From: DASQZJ01 sp035638775
GTDB lineage: Bacteria; Pseudomonadota; Gammaproteobacteria; UBA5335; SLRW01
Assembly (NCBI GenBank): GCA_035638775.1
Contig: DASQZJ010000002.1
Location: 186,001-250,000, forward strand
DNA length: 64,000 bases
Direction: 5' to 3'
Positions 41,746 to 51,501 of the stretch are shown one piece after another; the stretch's first letter is position 1; every line of letters starts with the position of its first letter. A program made the translations under genes and the position numbers. The notes under the pieces are model-generated. The model searched no databases, was not told the origin of the DNA, and saw only the letters and a list, made by a program, of their open reading frames with translations.

Positions 41746-43485
41746 TCACTCCACCGCGGTTCCCAGCACCGCGTGCATTTCCCGATATCGTCCCCCGCGT
41801 GCCATGAGCCCGGCATGGGTCCCGCGCTCCACCACGCGCCCCCCTTCCAGTACCACAATCTCGTCCATCTGCTCGAGCCCCGCCAGGCGGTGGGTGATCA
41901 GGAGCAGCGCGCGCTCGGCGGCATGCTCGCGCACCGCCGCCAGAAGCGAGCGCTCCAGGGCGGTGTCGAGACCTTCCGTGGGTTCGTCCAGCACCAGTAC
42001 GGGCGCGTCCCGCAGCAGCGTCCGGGCAACCGCCAGGCGACGCGCCTGCCCCCCGGAGAGCCGGTGGCCGGCCTCGCCCACCCAGGTGTCGTAGCCCTGC
42101 GGGAGCGCATCGATCTCGGCGGCGATCTGCGCGATCGCGGCGGCCTCGCGCAGGTGCGGCTCGTCCGCCCGCGGATCGGCCAGCAACAGGTTCTCCCGGA
42201 CCGTGGTGTTGAACAGGTGCGGGTGCTGCGCCACGGCGGCAATGCATGCGCGCACGTCCGCGGCGCGATAGCCGCTCAGCTCCTCTCCGCCCAGCCGGAT
42301 GCTGCCTCCCTGGTACTCGCGGAATCGCAGCAGCAGACCCAGCAGGCTGCTCTTGCCCGAGCCGCTCGGTCCCACGATCGCGATATGCCGGCCGGGTCCC
42401 AGGTCGAGATCGAGGCCGTCGATCACCCACGGGCTCCCGGCATCGTAGCGAAAGCACAGCCCCCGGATCCGGAGGTCGCCACTCCGCGGGGGTGGCAGGG
42501 GCCGGTCCGGATCACGCACCGGCGCCTCGGCATCGACGATCTCGAAGATGCGCCTGGCCGACGCCAGGGTCTGTCCGAGGTACTGCCAGGCCTGCGGCAG
42601 GCCGGACACCGCCTCGAAGCTGGCCATCACCAGCAGCACGAACAGCGGCAGGTCGACCCCGGAGGCACTGCCCGCGCGCACCAGCCTGATGCCGACGATC
42701 GCGGCCAGCCAGATGGCCAGCATCTGGGCGGCATTCCAGGCCGAGCTACCGAGGCCCGAGATGCGGCTCATCCGGTCCTGTTCCCGCACCAGGTCCCGGC
42801 TGAGACGCTCGACCCGTTCCCGCTGCTGGCGGGCGGCGCCGAACACGGCAAGCTCGGCCAGCCCCTGAACCCCGTCGATCACGGCGACGCGCAGCTGCGA
42901 CGAAGTCTCGACCGTGCGCGCGCCGGGCCCCGCGCCCAGACGCTGCACCAGCAGCGGCACGACCAGCCCGGCCAGCAGCAGGCACAGCAGGTCGGCGGCG
43001 GCCAGCCAGGGGCTGAACCGGGCCAGGAAGGAAACCGCGGCGACCGTGCCGAACACCGCGACGAACAGCGGTATCAGCGTACGCAGGTAGAGATTGTCGA
43101 GGGCATCGATATCCGCCCGGATGCGGCTGAGCAGATCGCCGCTGCGATATGCCTCCAGCGCCCCCGGCGCCAGCGGCTCCAGGTGCTCGTAGAACCAGAC
43201 CCGCAGCCGCGAGAGAAACCGCAGCGTCGCCTCGTGCGTCACCAGTCGCTCGACGTAGCGCCCGCCGGTGCGCAGGATCGCGAATGCCCGGATCGAGGCC
43301 GCCGGCGTGAAATAGTTCATGGTGGTGCCGGCCGCACCGGCCGCCGCCATCGCCGTGATGAACCAGCCGGCGGTACCCAGCAACGCCATGTTGGCCAGCA
43401 CCACGACGAGCGCCACCAACGCCCCCAGCGCCATCCAGCGCCAGGCGCCCCGGAACAGCCGGACCAGGCGCACCAGGTCCTTCAT
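41746..43485 (-). CDS. cydC: Cysteine/glutathione ABC exporter subunit CydC
   Basis: 579 residues: six-helix exporter half (about 1-310) and ATPase half with Walker A GPSGSGKSSLLG, signature LSGGQARRLAVART, Walker B VLVLDEPTEGLD and the switch histidine in LLLITHRLAG. CydDC is a heterodimer that exports reduced thiols and is needed to assemble cytochrome bd. Its start overlaps the cydD stop by four bases. It runs convergent to cydABX across the heptamer repeat. Confidence 0.95.
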   Translation of the reverse strand: MKDLVRLVRLFRGAWRWMALGALVALVVVLANMALLGTAGWFITAMAAAGAAGTTMNYFTPAASIRAFAILRTGGRYVERLVTHEATLRFLSRLRVWFYEHLEPLAPGALEAYRSGDLLSRIRADIDALDNLYLRTLIPLFVAVFGTVAAVSFLARFSPWLAAADLLCLLLAGLVVPLLVQRLGAGPGARTVETSSQLRVAVIDGVQGLAELAVFGAARQQRERVERLSRDLVREQDRMSRISGLGSSAWNAAQMLAIWLAAIVGIRLVRAGSASGVDLPLFVLLVMASFEAVSGLPQAWQYLGQTLASARRIFEIVDAEAPVRDPDRPLPPPRSGDLRIRGLCFRYDAGSPWVIDGLDLDLGPGRHIAIVGPSGSGKSSLLGLLLRFREYQGGSIRLGGEELSGYRAADVRACIAAVAQHPHLFNTTVRENLLLADPRADEPHLREAAAIAQIAAEIDALPQGYDTWVGEAGHRLSGGQARRLAVARTLLRDAPVLVLDEPTEGLDTALERSLLAAVREHAAERALLLITHRLAGLEQMDEIVVLEGGRVVERGTHAGLMARGGRYREMHAVLGTAVE

Positions 43486-45212
43486 GTCGGCGCCCCCGCA
43501 TCCCGCGCCAGCCGCCGGTACAGGCCGTCACGCGCGATCAGGTCGGCGTGGGTGCCGCTTTGAACCATCCGTCCCGCGTCGAGCACCAGGATCCGGTCGG
43601 CACGGCGCACCGTGGCCAGGCGGTGGGCGATCATCAGCATGCTGCGATCCGCGGCGAGGCGCTCGATGGCGCGGCCCAGCCGGTGCTCCGTCCCGGCATC
43701 GAGGCTGGCGCTTGCCTCGTCCAGCAGCACCAGCGGAGCGTCCTTGAGAAAGGCCCGGGCCAGCGCCAGCCGCTGTGCCTGTCCTCCCGACAGGGCGCGC
43801 CCGCCTTCGCCCACGACCGTGTCGTAGCCGTGCGGCAGCGCCTCGATGAAACCGTGCGCTTCCGCCAGCCGCGCCGCCTCGACCACGGCGGATTCCCCGG
43901 CGTCGGGACGCGCCAGGCGGATGTTGTCGCGCACGCTGGCATGGAACACGTGGGGGTGCTGGGGCACCCATGCCACGTGCGCCAGCCAGCTCTCCGGCTC
44001 CAGCGCGGCCAGCGGCTCGCCGTTCACCAGGATTCGCCCGGACACGGGCGCGAGAAAGCCCAGCAGGAGGTTGACCACGGTGCTCTTGCCGGCTCCCGAA
44101 GGCCCCACCAGCGCCACCGTGCGCCCGGGCTCGAGATCCAGAGAGAAGCCGTCCAGTGCCGGTGGCCCGCCGTCGTCGTAGCGGGCCGTCAGGTCCTGCA
44201 GCGCGACGCTTACGCTGCGTGCGCGCGTCATCCTGCGCCGCCCCCGGGGGCCGGCAGGCAGTGGCTGTTCCAGGATCTCCACCATCCGCTCGGCGGCACC
44301 GATGGCGTCCATGCGGGCGTGGTAGTGGGTCCCCAGGTTGCGCAGCGGCAGGTAGAACTCCGGCGCCAGCAGCAGCACCACGAAGCCGGACTGGAACGAC
44401 ATGTCGCCCCACATCAGGCGGAAGCCGATCAGCACCGCCACCAGCGCGATGCTCACGGTGGCCAGGAATTCCAGCGCCAGCGACGACAGGAACGCCACCC
44501 GGAGGACCGCCATGGTGCTCTTGCGGTAGTCCTCCGACAGCCGTCCGACCAGCGCCGCCTCCCGACGACTCGCGTTGAACGCCTTGAGCGTCGCCAGGCC
44601 CTGCAGGGCATCCAGGAAGTGGCCGCTGAGCCGGGCCAGCCGCCGCCACTGGCGCTGGTTGAGCGCTTCGGCGCCCTTGCCGATCAGGACCATGAACATG
44701 GGGATGCAGGGTGCCGTGACCAGCAGCACCAGTCCGGAGATCCAGTCGAGCGGGAATACCAGCGCGAGGATGCTCAGCGGGATCAGTGCAGCCAGCGCCA
44801 TCTGGGGCAGGAAGCGCGCGTAGTAGGCCTCCAGCGCCTCCACCCCGTCCGCGATGGCATTGGCCAGCTCGCCGCCCTGTTCGCCGATCAGGCGCACCGG
44901 ACCCATCGCGTGCACGTGGCGGATCAGCCGGGAGCGGATCTCCAGCTTCACCGCCGCGGCGGCACGGAATCCGAGCCACTCGGTGAGCCACGCGATCCCG
45001 GCGCGGGCGGCGAATACGGCGAGCAGGCCTCCCAGGGCGGGCAGGCTCGCCGACAGTCCGGCGCCGCCGAACACGGTGGTGGCGACCACCCGTGCGAGCA
45101 GCCAGGCCTGCAACAGCAGCAGCGCGCCCCCGAGGGTGCCGGTGCCGACCAGCGCCCGCAGCGTGCCGGTCGCCGGGGCGCGCGCCTCACGCAGCCAGGC
45201 GGCTACCTCCAT
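43482..45212 (-). CDS. cydD: Cysteine/glutathione ABC exporter subunit CydD
   Basis: 576 residues, the partner of CydC. Membrane half to about residue 320 (LVFPLDWISGLVLLVTAPCIPMFMVLIG is typical of CydD), then the ATPase half with Walker A GPSGAGKSTVVN, signature LSGGQAQRLALARA, Walker B LVLLDEASASLD and switch histidine MIAHRLAT. First gene of the cydDC pair. 133 bases separate it from the pgk stop on the same strand, enough for its own promoter. Confidence 0.95.
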   Translation of the reverse strand: MEVAAWLREARAPATGTLRALVGTGTLGGALLLLQAWLLARVVATTVFGGAGLSASLPALGGLLAVFAARAGIAWLTEWLGFRAAAAVKLEIRSRLIRHVHAMGPVRLIGEQGGELANAIADGVEALEAYYARFLPQMALAALIPLSILALVFPLDWISGLVLLVTAPCIPMFMVLIGKGAEALNQRQWRRLARLSGHFLDALQGLATLKAFNASRREAALVGRLSEDYRKSTMAVLRVAFLSSLALEFLATVSIALVAVLIGFRLMWGDMSFQSGFVVLLLAPEFYLPLRNLGTHYHARMDAIGAAERMVEILEQPLPAGPRGRRRMTRARSVSVALQDLTARYDDGGPPALDGFSLDLEPGRTVALVGPSGAGKSTVVNLLLGFLAPVSGRILVNGEPLAALEPESWLAHVAWVPQHPHVFHASVRDNIRLARPDAGESAVVEAARLAEAHGFIEALPHGYDTVVGEGGRALSGGQAQRLALARAFLKDAPLVLLDEASASLDAGTEHRLGRAIERLAADRSMLMIAHRLATVRRADRILVLDAGRMVQSGTHADLIARDGLYRRLARDAGAPT

Positions 45213-45345
45213 GTCACCCCGGGAGTCCGGCCCCGCGGGAATTCGATGGTGGGCGCATCGGGCATGATCCGGCGAGCATAGGCGGTACGCGCCGACGCAT
45301 CAAACCGGCTGCCGCATGCGGGAATCGGGACCGGCCCGCCGCCGC

Positions 45346-46530
45346 TCACGTGGTGATGCTGGCGCGGTCCTCGAGGATCGCCACCGCCGGAAGCTTCCGG
45401 CCCTCCAGGAATTCCAGGAAGGCTCCGCCCCCGGTGGAGATGTAGGAGATGCGGTCCTCGATGCCGTAGCGATCGATCGCCGCGACGGTGTCCCCGCCCC
45501 CGGCGATGGTGAAGGCGCCGCTCTCCGTGATGGCCATCGCCAGCGCCCGCGTGCCCCGGCCGAACTGCTCGATCTCGAACACGCCCACCGGGCCGTTCCA
45601 GACGATGGTACCGGCGCCCTTGAGCATCGATCCGAAGCGCTCCGCGGTGTCGGGGCCGATGTCCACGATGCGCTCGGCACCGCCGATGCCGTCGACGGGC
45701 ACCACGCGCGCACGGGCGCCCTCGCTGACCTCGTCGGCGACCACCACGTCGGTCGGCAGGGGAATCTCGCCGCCCCTGGCGCGAGCCGTCTCGCCGAGTC
45801 GCCTGGCTTCCGCCAGGAGATCCGGCTCGCACAGAGACCTGCCGATGTCGTAACCGGCCGCGGCGATGAACGTGTTGACGATGCCGCCGCCCACGATGAG
45901 CCGGTCCACCCGGTTCGACAGGCGGTCCAGCACGGTAAGCTTGGTGGAGACCTTGGAGCCGCCGACGATCGCCACCATCGGCCGGCGGGGCTCTTCCAGG
46001 GCGGCGTGCAGGGCGTCCAGCTCGCCGGCGAGCAGCGGGCCGGCACAGGCCACCGGGGCGAAGCGGGCGACCCCGTGCGTCGAGGCCTGGGCCCGGTGTG
46101 CCGTACCGAAGGCATCCATCACGTAGACGTCGCAGAGCTGCGCCATCCGCCGCGAGAGGGTCTCGTCGTCCGCCATCTCGCCGGCGTTGAAGCGCACGTT
46201 CTCCAGCAGCACCACCTCGCCGGGATCGACGTCCACCCCGTCGAGCCACTCGCGCAACAGCCGAACCGGCTGCCCGAGGAGCTCGCCGAGGCGGCCGGCG
46301 ACGGGGGCGAGCGAGAGCGAAGCGTCGAAACGTCCCTCCCGCGGTCGGCCCAGGTGCGACATGAGCATGACGCGGGCCCCGGCATCGCGTGCCGCGCGGA
46401 TGGTCGGCAGCGCCGCCCGCAGACGCGCATCGCCGCTCACTTCGCCGCCACTGAGGGGTACGTTGAGATCTTCCCGGATCAACACCCGGCGTCCCGCCAG
46501 GTCCAGGTCGGTCATCCTGATCACGGACAT
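45346..46530 (-). CDS. pgk: Phosphoglycerate kinase
   Basis: Transfers phosphate between 1,3-bisphosphoglycerate and ADP in glycolysis, gluconeogenesis or the Calvin cycle. 394 residues, family length. RRVLIREDLNVPL at the start, SHLGRPREG (substrate arginine), VVLLENVRF, GGSKVSTKLTVLD, and the nucleotide loop GGGDTVAAIDRYG with the C-terminal STGGGAFLEFLEG. Start chosen at 46530 with a GGAG site; MTDLDL at residue 6 is an alternative. Downstream of tkt and gap on the same strand. Confidence 0.97.
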   Translation of the reverse strand: MSVIRMTDLDLAGRRVLIREDLNVPLSGGEVSGDARLRAALPTIRAARDAGARVMLMSHLGRPREGRFDASLSLAPVAGRLGELLGQPVRLLREWLDGVDVDPGEVVLLENVRFNAGEMADDETLSRRMAQLCDVYVMDAFGTAHRAQASTHGVARFAPVACAGPLLAGELDALHAALEEPRRPMVAIVGGSKVSTKLTVLDRLSNRVDRLIVGGGIVNTFIAAAGYDIGRSLCEPDLLAEARRLGETARARGGEIPLPTDVVVADEVSEGARARVVPVDGIGGAERIVDIGPDTAERFGSMLKGAGTIVWNGPVGVFEIEQFGRGTRALAMAITESGAFTIAGGGDTVAAIDRYGIEDRISYISTGGGAFLEFLEGRKLPAVAILEDRASITT

Positions 46531-46622
46531 TGCCTACTCCGTTTTCGCCGGAGCGCCGCGGCCCCGGTGGCGTGTTTCCCGAGCGCACCCGGAGTCCGTT
46601 CCGGGATACGGTACCCGCACCC

Positions 46623-47636
46623 TCAGGCGGCGTTCATCAACGCCACGGTGGTATCGATCATGCGGTTTGAGAAACCCCACTCGTTGTCGTACCACGCGCA
46701 GACCTTGACCAGCGTTCCACCCATCACCTTGGTGAGCGGTGCGTCGACCGTGGCCGAGGCCGGATCGTGATTGTAGTCGACCGATACCAGCTCTTCCTCG
46801 GAGTAGGCCAGGATACCGGCGAGCTCGCCGCCGGCGGCGGCGCGCAGCATGCCGTTGATCTCCTCGACCGACGTCTCGCGCGCCGCGGTGAAGGTCAGGT
46901 CCACGATCGAGACGTTGATCGTCGGCACGCGGATCGCGAACCCGTCCAGGCGCCCGGCGAGATCGGGCAGCACCAGGCCCACCGCCGCGGCGGCACCGGT
47001 CTTGGTCGGAATCATCGAATGGGTCGCCGAACGCGCGCGGCGCAGGTCCTTGTGGTAGACGTCGGTCAGGACCTGGTCGTTGGTGTAGGCGTGCACCGTG
47101 GACATGATCCCGTGGCGGATCCCGACCCCTTCATGCAGCACCTTGGCCACCGGTGCCAGGCAGTTGGTGGTGCACGAGGCATTGGAGATCACGTGATCGT
47201 CGGCCCCCAGGGTGGCGTGGTTTACGCCGTAGACGACGGTCGCGTCGATGTCCCTGCCGGCCGGCGCCGAAATCACCACCTTCTTCGCCCCGGCCTGGAG
47301 ATGGGCGGACGCCTTCTCGCGGCTGGTGAACAGCCCCGTACACTCCATCACCACGTCGACGCCCAGCTCGCCCCAGGGCAGCTCCGCCGGGTTGCGCTCG
47401 GCCAGCACCCGGATGCGGTCGCCATTTACGATCATGGCGTCGCCGTCGACGCTGACCTCGCCCGGGAAGGGCCCGTGCGCCGTATCGTGACGCGTCAGGT
47501 GGGCGTTGATCCCGGCGTCCCCCAGGTCGTTGATGGCCACGATCTGGATCTCGTCGGTTCTCCCCCTTTCGTACACGGACCGCAGCACATTCCGGCCGAT
47601 GCGCCCGTATCCGTTAATCGCAACTCTGATCGCCAT
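46623..47636 (-). CDS. gap: Type I glyceraldehyde-3-phosphate dehydrogenase
   Basis: 337 residues. INGYGRIGRNVLRS nucleotide fold; the aspartate in AINDLGD suggests NAD+ preference. Catalytic cysteine in SNASCTTNCLAPV, histidine in STVHAYTNDQ, and CAWYDNEWGFSNRM at the end. It links with tkt (19 bases upstream) and pgk (92 bases downstream) in one transcription unit by spacing. Start at 47636 opens the conserved MAIRVAING; longer readings rejected. Confidence 0.97.
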   Translation of the reverse strand: MAIRVAINGYGRIGRNVLRSVYERGRTDEIQIVAINDLGDAGINAHLTRHDTAHGPFPGEVSVDGDAMIVNGDRIRVLAERNPAELPWGELGVDVVMECTGLFTSREKASAHLQAGAKKVVISAPAGRDIDATVVYGVNHATLGADDHVISNASCTTNCLAPVAKVLHEGVGIRHGIMSTVHAYTNDQVLTDVYHKDLRRARSATHSMIPTKTGAAAAVGLVLPDLAGRLDGFAIRVPTINVSIVDLTFTAARETSVEEINGMLRAAAGGELAGILAYSEEELVSVDYNHDPASATVDAPLTKVMGGTLVKVCAWYDNEWGFSNRMIDTTVALMNAA

Positions 47637-47655
47637 CTCTGCTCTCCTGCACCGT

Positions 47656-49668
47656 TTATCCGTCCTTCCCCAGGACCGCACGCGCCAGCTCGACTACGTG
47701 ATCGGCCGTGAAACCGAAGTACTCCATCAGCGCGCCGCCCGGCGCCGACTCCCCGAACCGGTCCAGCCCGACCACGCGCCCGGCCGCGCCGACCCAGGGG
47801 AGCCAGAATGCGCTCACCCCGGCCTCCACCGCGACCCGCCGGTCGACTTCCGGCGGCAGCACGGCGGTCCGGTAGGCCGCCTCCTGCGCCTCGAATACCT
47901 GCGTGCACGGCATGGACACCACCCGGGAATTGACGCCTTCCGCGGCGAGCGCCCGTGCGGCGCCCATGGCCGGCCCGACCTCCGAGCCGGTCGCGATGAA
48001 GATCAGGTCCGGCCGGGTCCCGGGGCGGGATTCCCACAAAATATAGCCCCCGCGCCGGATGTTGCGAATCTGCCCGGCGTCGCGCGCCTGGTGCGCCAGC
48101 CCCTGGCGCGAGAGCACCAGCGCGGTGGGTCCGTCGCGCCGTTCCACGGCCCCCTGCCAGGCCACCGCGGTCTCGACGGCGTCGCAGGGCCGCCAGAGCG
48201 CGAGGTCCGGAATCATGCGCAGGCTCGCCAGGTGCTCGACCGGCTGGTGGGTCGGGCCGTCCTCGCCCAGCCCGATGGAATCGTGCGTGTACACCAGGAT
48301 GGAACGCTGGCGCATCAGCGCGGCCATGCGCACGGCGTTGCGCGCGTAATCCGAGAACACCAGGAAGGTCGCGCCATACGGCACGAAGCCCCCGTGCAGA
48401 GCGAGCCCGCTGCAGATCGCGGTCATCGCGAACTCGCGCACGCCGAAATGGATGTAGTTGGCGTCGGCCTGCTCTCGGCTCAGGGCCCGCGAGCCGGACC
48501 AGGCGGTCAGGTTCGACCCGGTCAGGTCGGCGGAGCCGCCGATGAGCTCGGGCAGCAGTGGCCCCAGATTCTCCAGGCACTGCTGCGAGGCCTTGCGCGT
48601 GGCGGTGTCCTCGGCCCCGGCGGCGACGCGCTCGACCAGGGCCGCGGCCTCCTGCTCCCAGTCCGGCGGCAGCTCGCCCTGCAGCCGCCGTTCCAGCTCC
48701 GCCGCGGGCTCCGGGTGAGCCTTGCGATAGTCGGCGAGCAGGGCCTGCCACTCCCGTTCCCTTCGCTCTCCGCGCTCGCGCGCGTCCCAGGCCCGACGGA
48801 TCTCGTCCGGGATCTCGAACGGCGGGTGGTGCCAGCCGAGACGCTCCCGGGCGCGGGCGACCTCCTCCTCGCCCAGCGCCGCCCCATGGACACTTCCGGT
48901 CCCTTCCTTGGTGGGAGCGCCCCACCCGATCACGGTCTTGCAGCAGATCAGCGTGGGGCGGTCGGTGGCCGCCCGGGCCCGTTCGATGGCGCTGCCCACG
49001 GCGCTCGCATCGTGGCCGTCGACGTCGGCTACCACGTGCCAGCCGTAAGCACGGAAGCGCGCGGGCGTGTCGTCGGTGAACCAGCCCCTGACGTCGCCGT
49101 CGATGGAGATGCCGTTGTCGTCGTAGAACACGATCAGCTTGCCCAGGCCCAGGGTGCCGGCGAGCGAGCAGGCCTCGTGCGAGATGCCTTCCATGAGGCA
49201 GCCGTCCCCGGCGAACGCATAGGTGTAGTGATCCAGGACCGGGTAGCCGTCCCGGTTGAAACGTGCCGCCAGGACGCGCTCGGCGATGGCCATGCCCACC
49301 GCGTTGGCCAGCCCCTGCCCCAGGGGTCCGGTGGTGGTCTCGATGCCCGGGGTCACGCCGTATTCCGGATGTCCCGGGGTCCGGGAATGCAGCTGGCGAA
49401 AGCGCTCGAGCTCCGCGATCGGCAGATCGTAGCCGCTCAGGTGCAGCAGGGAGTAAAGCAGCATCGAGCCGTGACCGTTGGACATCACCACGCGATCGCG
49501 GTCGGGCCAGTGGGGGTTGCCGGGATTGTGCCGCAGGAAGTCGTTCCACAGCACCTCGGCGATGTCCGCCATGCCCATGGGGGCGCCCGGGTGTCCGGAA
49601 TTCGCCTTCTGGACCGCGTCCATGCTGAGGGCGCGAATGGCGTTGGCAAGCTCGCGACGGGACGGCAT
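47656..49668 (-). CDS. tkt: Transketolase
   Basis: Thiamine-diphosphate enzyme moving two-carbon units in the pentose phosphate or Calvin pathways. 670 residues. ANSGHPGAPMGMAD at the start, SNGHGSMLLYSLLHL, TTTGPLGQGLANAVGMA, the cofactor motif GDGCLMEGISHEA ending in the metal loop, and GLGEDGPTHQPVEHL in the second domain. The ATG at 49668 has an AGGAG site 7 bases upstream; a reading from 49767 adds basic low-complexity sequence and is rejected. First gene of tkt-gap-pgk. Confidence 0.96.
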   Translation of the reverse strand: MPSRRELANAIRALSMDAVQKANSGHPGAPMGMADIAEVLWNDFLRHNPGNPHWPDRDRVVMSNGHGSMLLYSLLHLSGYDLPIAELERFRQLHSRTPGHPEYGVTPGIETTTGPLGQGLANAVGMAIAERVLAARFNRDGYPVLDHYTYAFAGDGCLMEGISHEACSLAGTLGLGKLIVFYDDNGISIDGDVRGWFTDDTPARFRAYGWHVVADVDGHDASAVGSAIERARAATDRPTLICCKTVIGWGAPTKEGTGSVHGAALGEEEVARARERLGWHHPPFEIPDEIRRAWDARERGERREREWQALLADYRKAHPEPAAELERRLQGELPPDWEQEAAALVERVAAGAEDTATRKASQQCLENLGPLLPELIGGSADLTGSNLTAWSGSRALSREQADANYIHFGVREFAMTAICSGLALHGGFVPYGATFLVFSDYARNAVRMAALMRQRSILVYTHDSIGLGEDGPTHQPVEHLASLRMIPDLALWRPCDAVETAVAWQGAVERRDGPTALVLSRQGLAHQARDAGQIRNIRRGGYILWESRPGTRPDLIFIATGSEVGPAMGAARALAAEGVNSRVVSMPCTQVFEAQEAAYRTAVLPPEVDRRVAVEAGVSAFWLPWVGAAGRVVGLDRFGESAPGGALMEYFGFTADHVVELARAVLGKDG

Positions 49669-50248
49669 CTGAACTCCTGGCCTGGCTGCGCTGGCGGCCC
49701 CCCGGCCGGCACGCCGTGCGGGGCGGGAAGCACGCGGTTTCCTTCGCCGGGCCGTGCCGACGGGCATCGCGAGGCCGGCGGTGAGCGGCGTATTTTCACC
49801 TACTCGGAAGATCGCGGCAACGTCGGTCCCCCGGCCGGGCCGAGGCGGGTCCGGGACAGTTCATTGTTCCGTTTATCGCAATACACGGATGAAATGACGA
49901 CAAAACCACGCTACACTGTCCCGTCATGCTGGCCGGGGGAGCCCCGGTCGATGAAGGCCGCCCGACTGTCGCACGGGGCGCCGGGCACAACCCGGCCCGC
50001 CGGCTCGGGCCGCGAACGAAGCAGGCCGCCACCATGACCGGCACCGGTCGCCGGCACGGCGGCGGCAGGACGCGCAAGCGGCGGAAGTCGATTGCTGCGG
50101 GAATCAACGCTGCTTGGGGAAACCGCCCGCGAAGGCGGGCGCGAGCGTTCACGGGCCAGTCATGCCTGGTACGCAGAGTGTGAGACCGGGCCGGGTGCCC
50201 GCTGCCGCGGTGCACCGCCCGGAGGTGCCACCAACCACAGGGATACAA
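49669..50248. promoter_or_regulatory. Divergent intergenic region between tkt and metK
   Basis: 580 bases. The middle (about 49858-49920) is noticeably AT-richer than its surroundings, as promoters are here, with a weak -10-like TACACT at 49912-49917. The last 200 bases are GC-rich and can fold, including the stem at 50106-50149. An ORF at 49926-50183 is Arg/Gly-rich without a good ribosome site and is not believed. I find no recognisable SAM or SAH riboswitch consensus and no MetJ box. Confidence 0.5.
50106..50149 (+). promoter_or_regulatory. Two-part stem in the metK leader
   Basis: An inner 7-bp stem (CGCCCGC at 50124-50130 with GCGGGCG at 50135-50141) with a GAAG loop is enclosed by an outer 6-bp stem (AACGCT at 50106-50111 with AGCGTT at 50144-50149). 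The intervening left side holds TGCTTGGGGAAA unpaired. It lies about 100 bases before the metK start. It could be a leader RNA element; the shape does not match SAM or SAH riboswitch consensus that I know. Confidence 0.35.
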
Positions 50249-51439
50249 ATGGCGATGAAGAAGTCGTACCTGTTCACATCCGAATCCGTATCCGAGGGCC
50301 ATCCCGACAAGGTGGCCGACCAGATCTCCGACGCCGTGCTCGACGCCATCCTGAGCGAGGACAAGCACGCGCGCGTCGCCTGCGAGACGCTGATCAACAC
50401 CGGCATGGTGCTGCTCAGCGGCGAGATCACCACCACCGCGCTGCTGGACTACGAGCAGATCGTGCGGGAGACCGTCAAGCGCATCGGCTACAACAGCTCC
50501 GAGATGGGCTTCGACTGGGAGACCTGCGCCGTGCTCAACGCGCTGGGCAAACAGTCTCCGGACATCGCCCAGGGGGTCGACCGCGAAAAGCCGGAGGACC
50601 AGGGCGCCGGCGACCAGGGCCTGATGTTCGGTTACGCCAGCAACGAGACGGACGTGCTGATGCCGGCACCGATCACCTACGCCCACCGCCTGGTCAAGCG
50701 CCAGTCCGAGGTGCGCCGCAACGGCGGCCTGCCGTGGCTGCGGCCGGACGCCAAGAGCCAGGTGACCGTGCGCTACCAGGACGGCAAGCCCACCGGCATC
50801 GAGACCGTGGTGCTGTCCACGCAGCACGCGCCCGACGTGAGCGAGAAGGATCTGCACGAGGCCGTGCGCGAGGAGATCATCAAGCCGGTCATCCCGACCG
50901 ACTGGCTGAGCAAGGACACCAAGTACTTCATCAACCCGACCGGGCGCTTCGTGATCGGGGGGCCGGTCGGTGACTGCGGCCTGACCGGGCGCAAGATCAT
51001 CGTCGACACTTACGGCGGCATGGGGCGCCACGGCGGCGGTGCGTTCTCCGGCAAGGATCCCAGCAAGGTCGACCGCAGCGCCGCGTACGCGGCCCGCTAC
51101 GTGGCCAAGAACATCGTCGCCGCCGGCCTGGCGGACAAGTGCGAGGTGCAGGTGTCCTACGCCATCGGCGTGGCCGAACCGACCTCGATCAGCGTCGATA
51201 CCTTCGGCACCGCGCGGATCGACGAGGAGAAGCTCGAGACACTGGTGCGGGAGAACTTCGACCTGCGTCCGGTGGGCCTGATGAAGATGCTGGACCTGGT
51301 CCGGCCGATCTTCGGCAAGACCGCCGCCTACGGCCACTTCGGCCGCATGGAGCGCGAGTTCACCTGGGAGCGTACCGACCGCGCCGAGCAGCTTCGCGAC
51401 GCCGCGGGCCTGTCGCCGCGCAAGCACGCCGCCGGCTGA
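50249..51439 (+). CDS. metK: S-adenosylmethionine synthetase
   Basis: Makes S-adenosylmethionine from methionine and ATP. 396 residues. FTSESVSEGHPDKVADQIS at the start, GAGDQGLMFGYASNET (hexapeptide region), GGGAFSGKDPSKVDRSAAYAA (signature 2). The ATG at 50249 opens the conserved MKKSYLF segment; longer readings run into Arg-rich leader sequence. First of metK-ahcY-metF, which together make SAM, clear SAH and supply methyl-tetrahydrofolate. Confidence 0.97.
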   Translation: MAMKKSYLFTSESVSEGHPDKVADQISDAVLDAILSEDKHARVACETLINTGMVLLSGEITTTALLDYEQIVRETVKRIGYNSSEMGFDWETCAVLNALGKQSPDIAQGVDREKPEDQGAGDQGLMFGYASNETDVLMPAPITYAHRLVKRQSEVRRNGGLPWLRPDAKSQVTVRYQDGKPTGIETVVLSTQHAPDVSEKDLHEAVREEIIKPVIPTDWLSKDTKYFINPTGRFVIGGPVGDCGLTGRKIIVDTYGGMGRHGGGAFSGKDPSKVDRSAAYAARYVAKNIVAAGLADKCEVQVSYAIGVAEPTSISVDTFGTARIDEEKLETLVRENFDLRPVGLMKMLDLVRPIFGKTAAYGHFGRMEREFTWERTDRAEQLRDAAGLSPRKHAAG

Positions 51440-51501
51440 GAAGAGCCGCCGCCACGGACCGCATTCCCGCAAACCCGATTTCTCAAGGAGAGCCCACAAC
51501 C

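Noticed and set aside
49926..50183. 85-codon ORF in the metK leader region
   Set aside because: Arg/Gly-rich, no good ribosome site and no motif; more likely leader RNA sequence.
49669..50248. Possible SAM or SAH riboswitch before metK-ahcY
   Set aside because: I looked for the SAH core (GAGGAGCGCTGC ... GGCTCG ... AACGGCGCTC) and SAM-II-like patterns and did not find them; the metK-ahcY gap of 62 bases is also too short.
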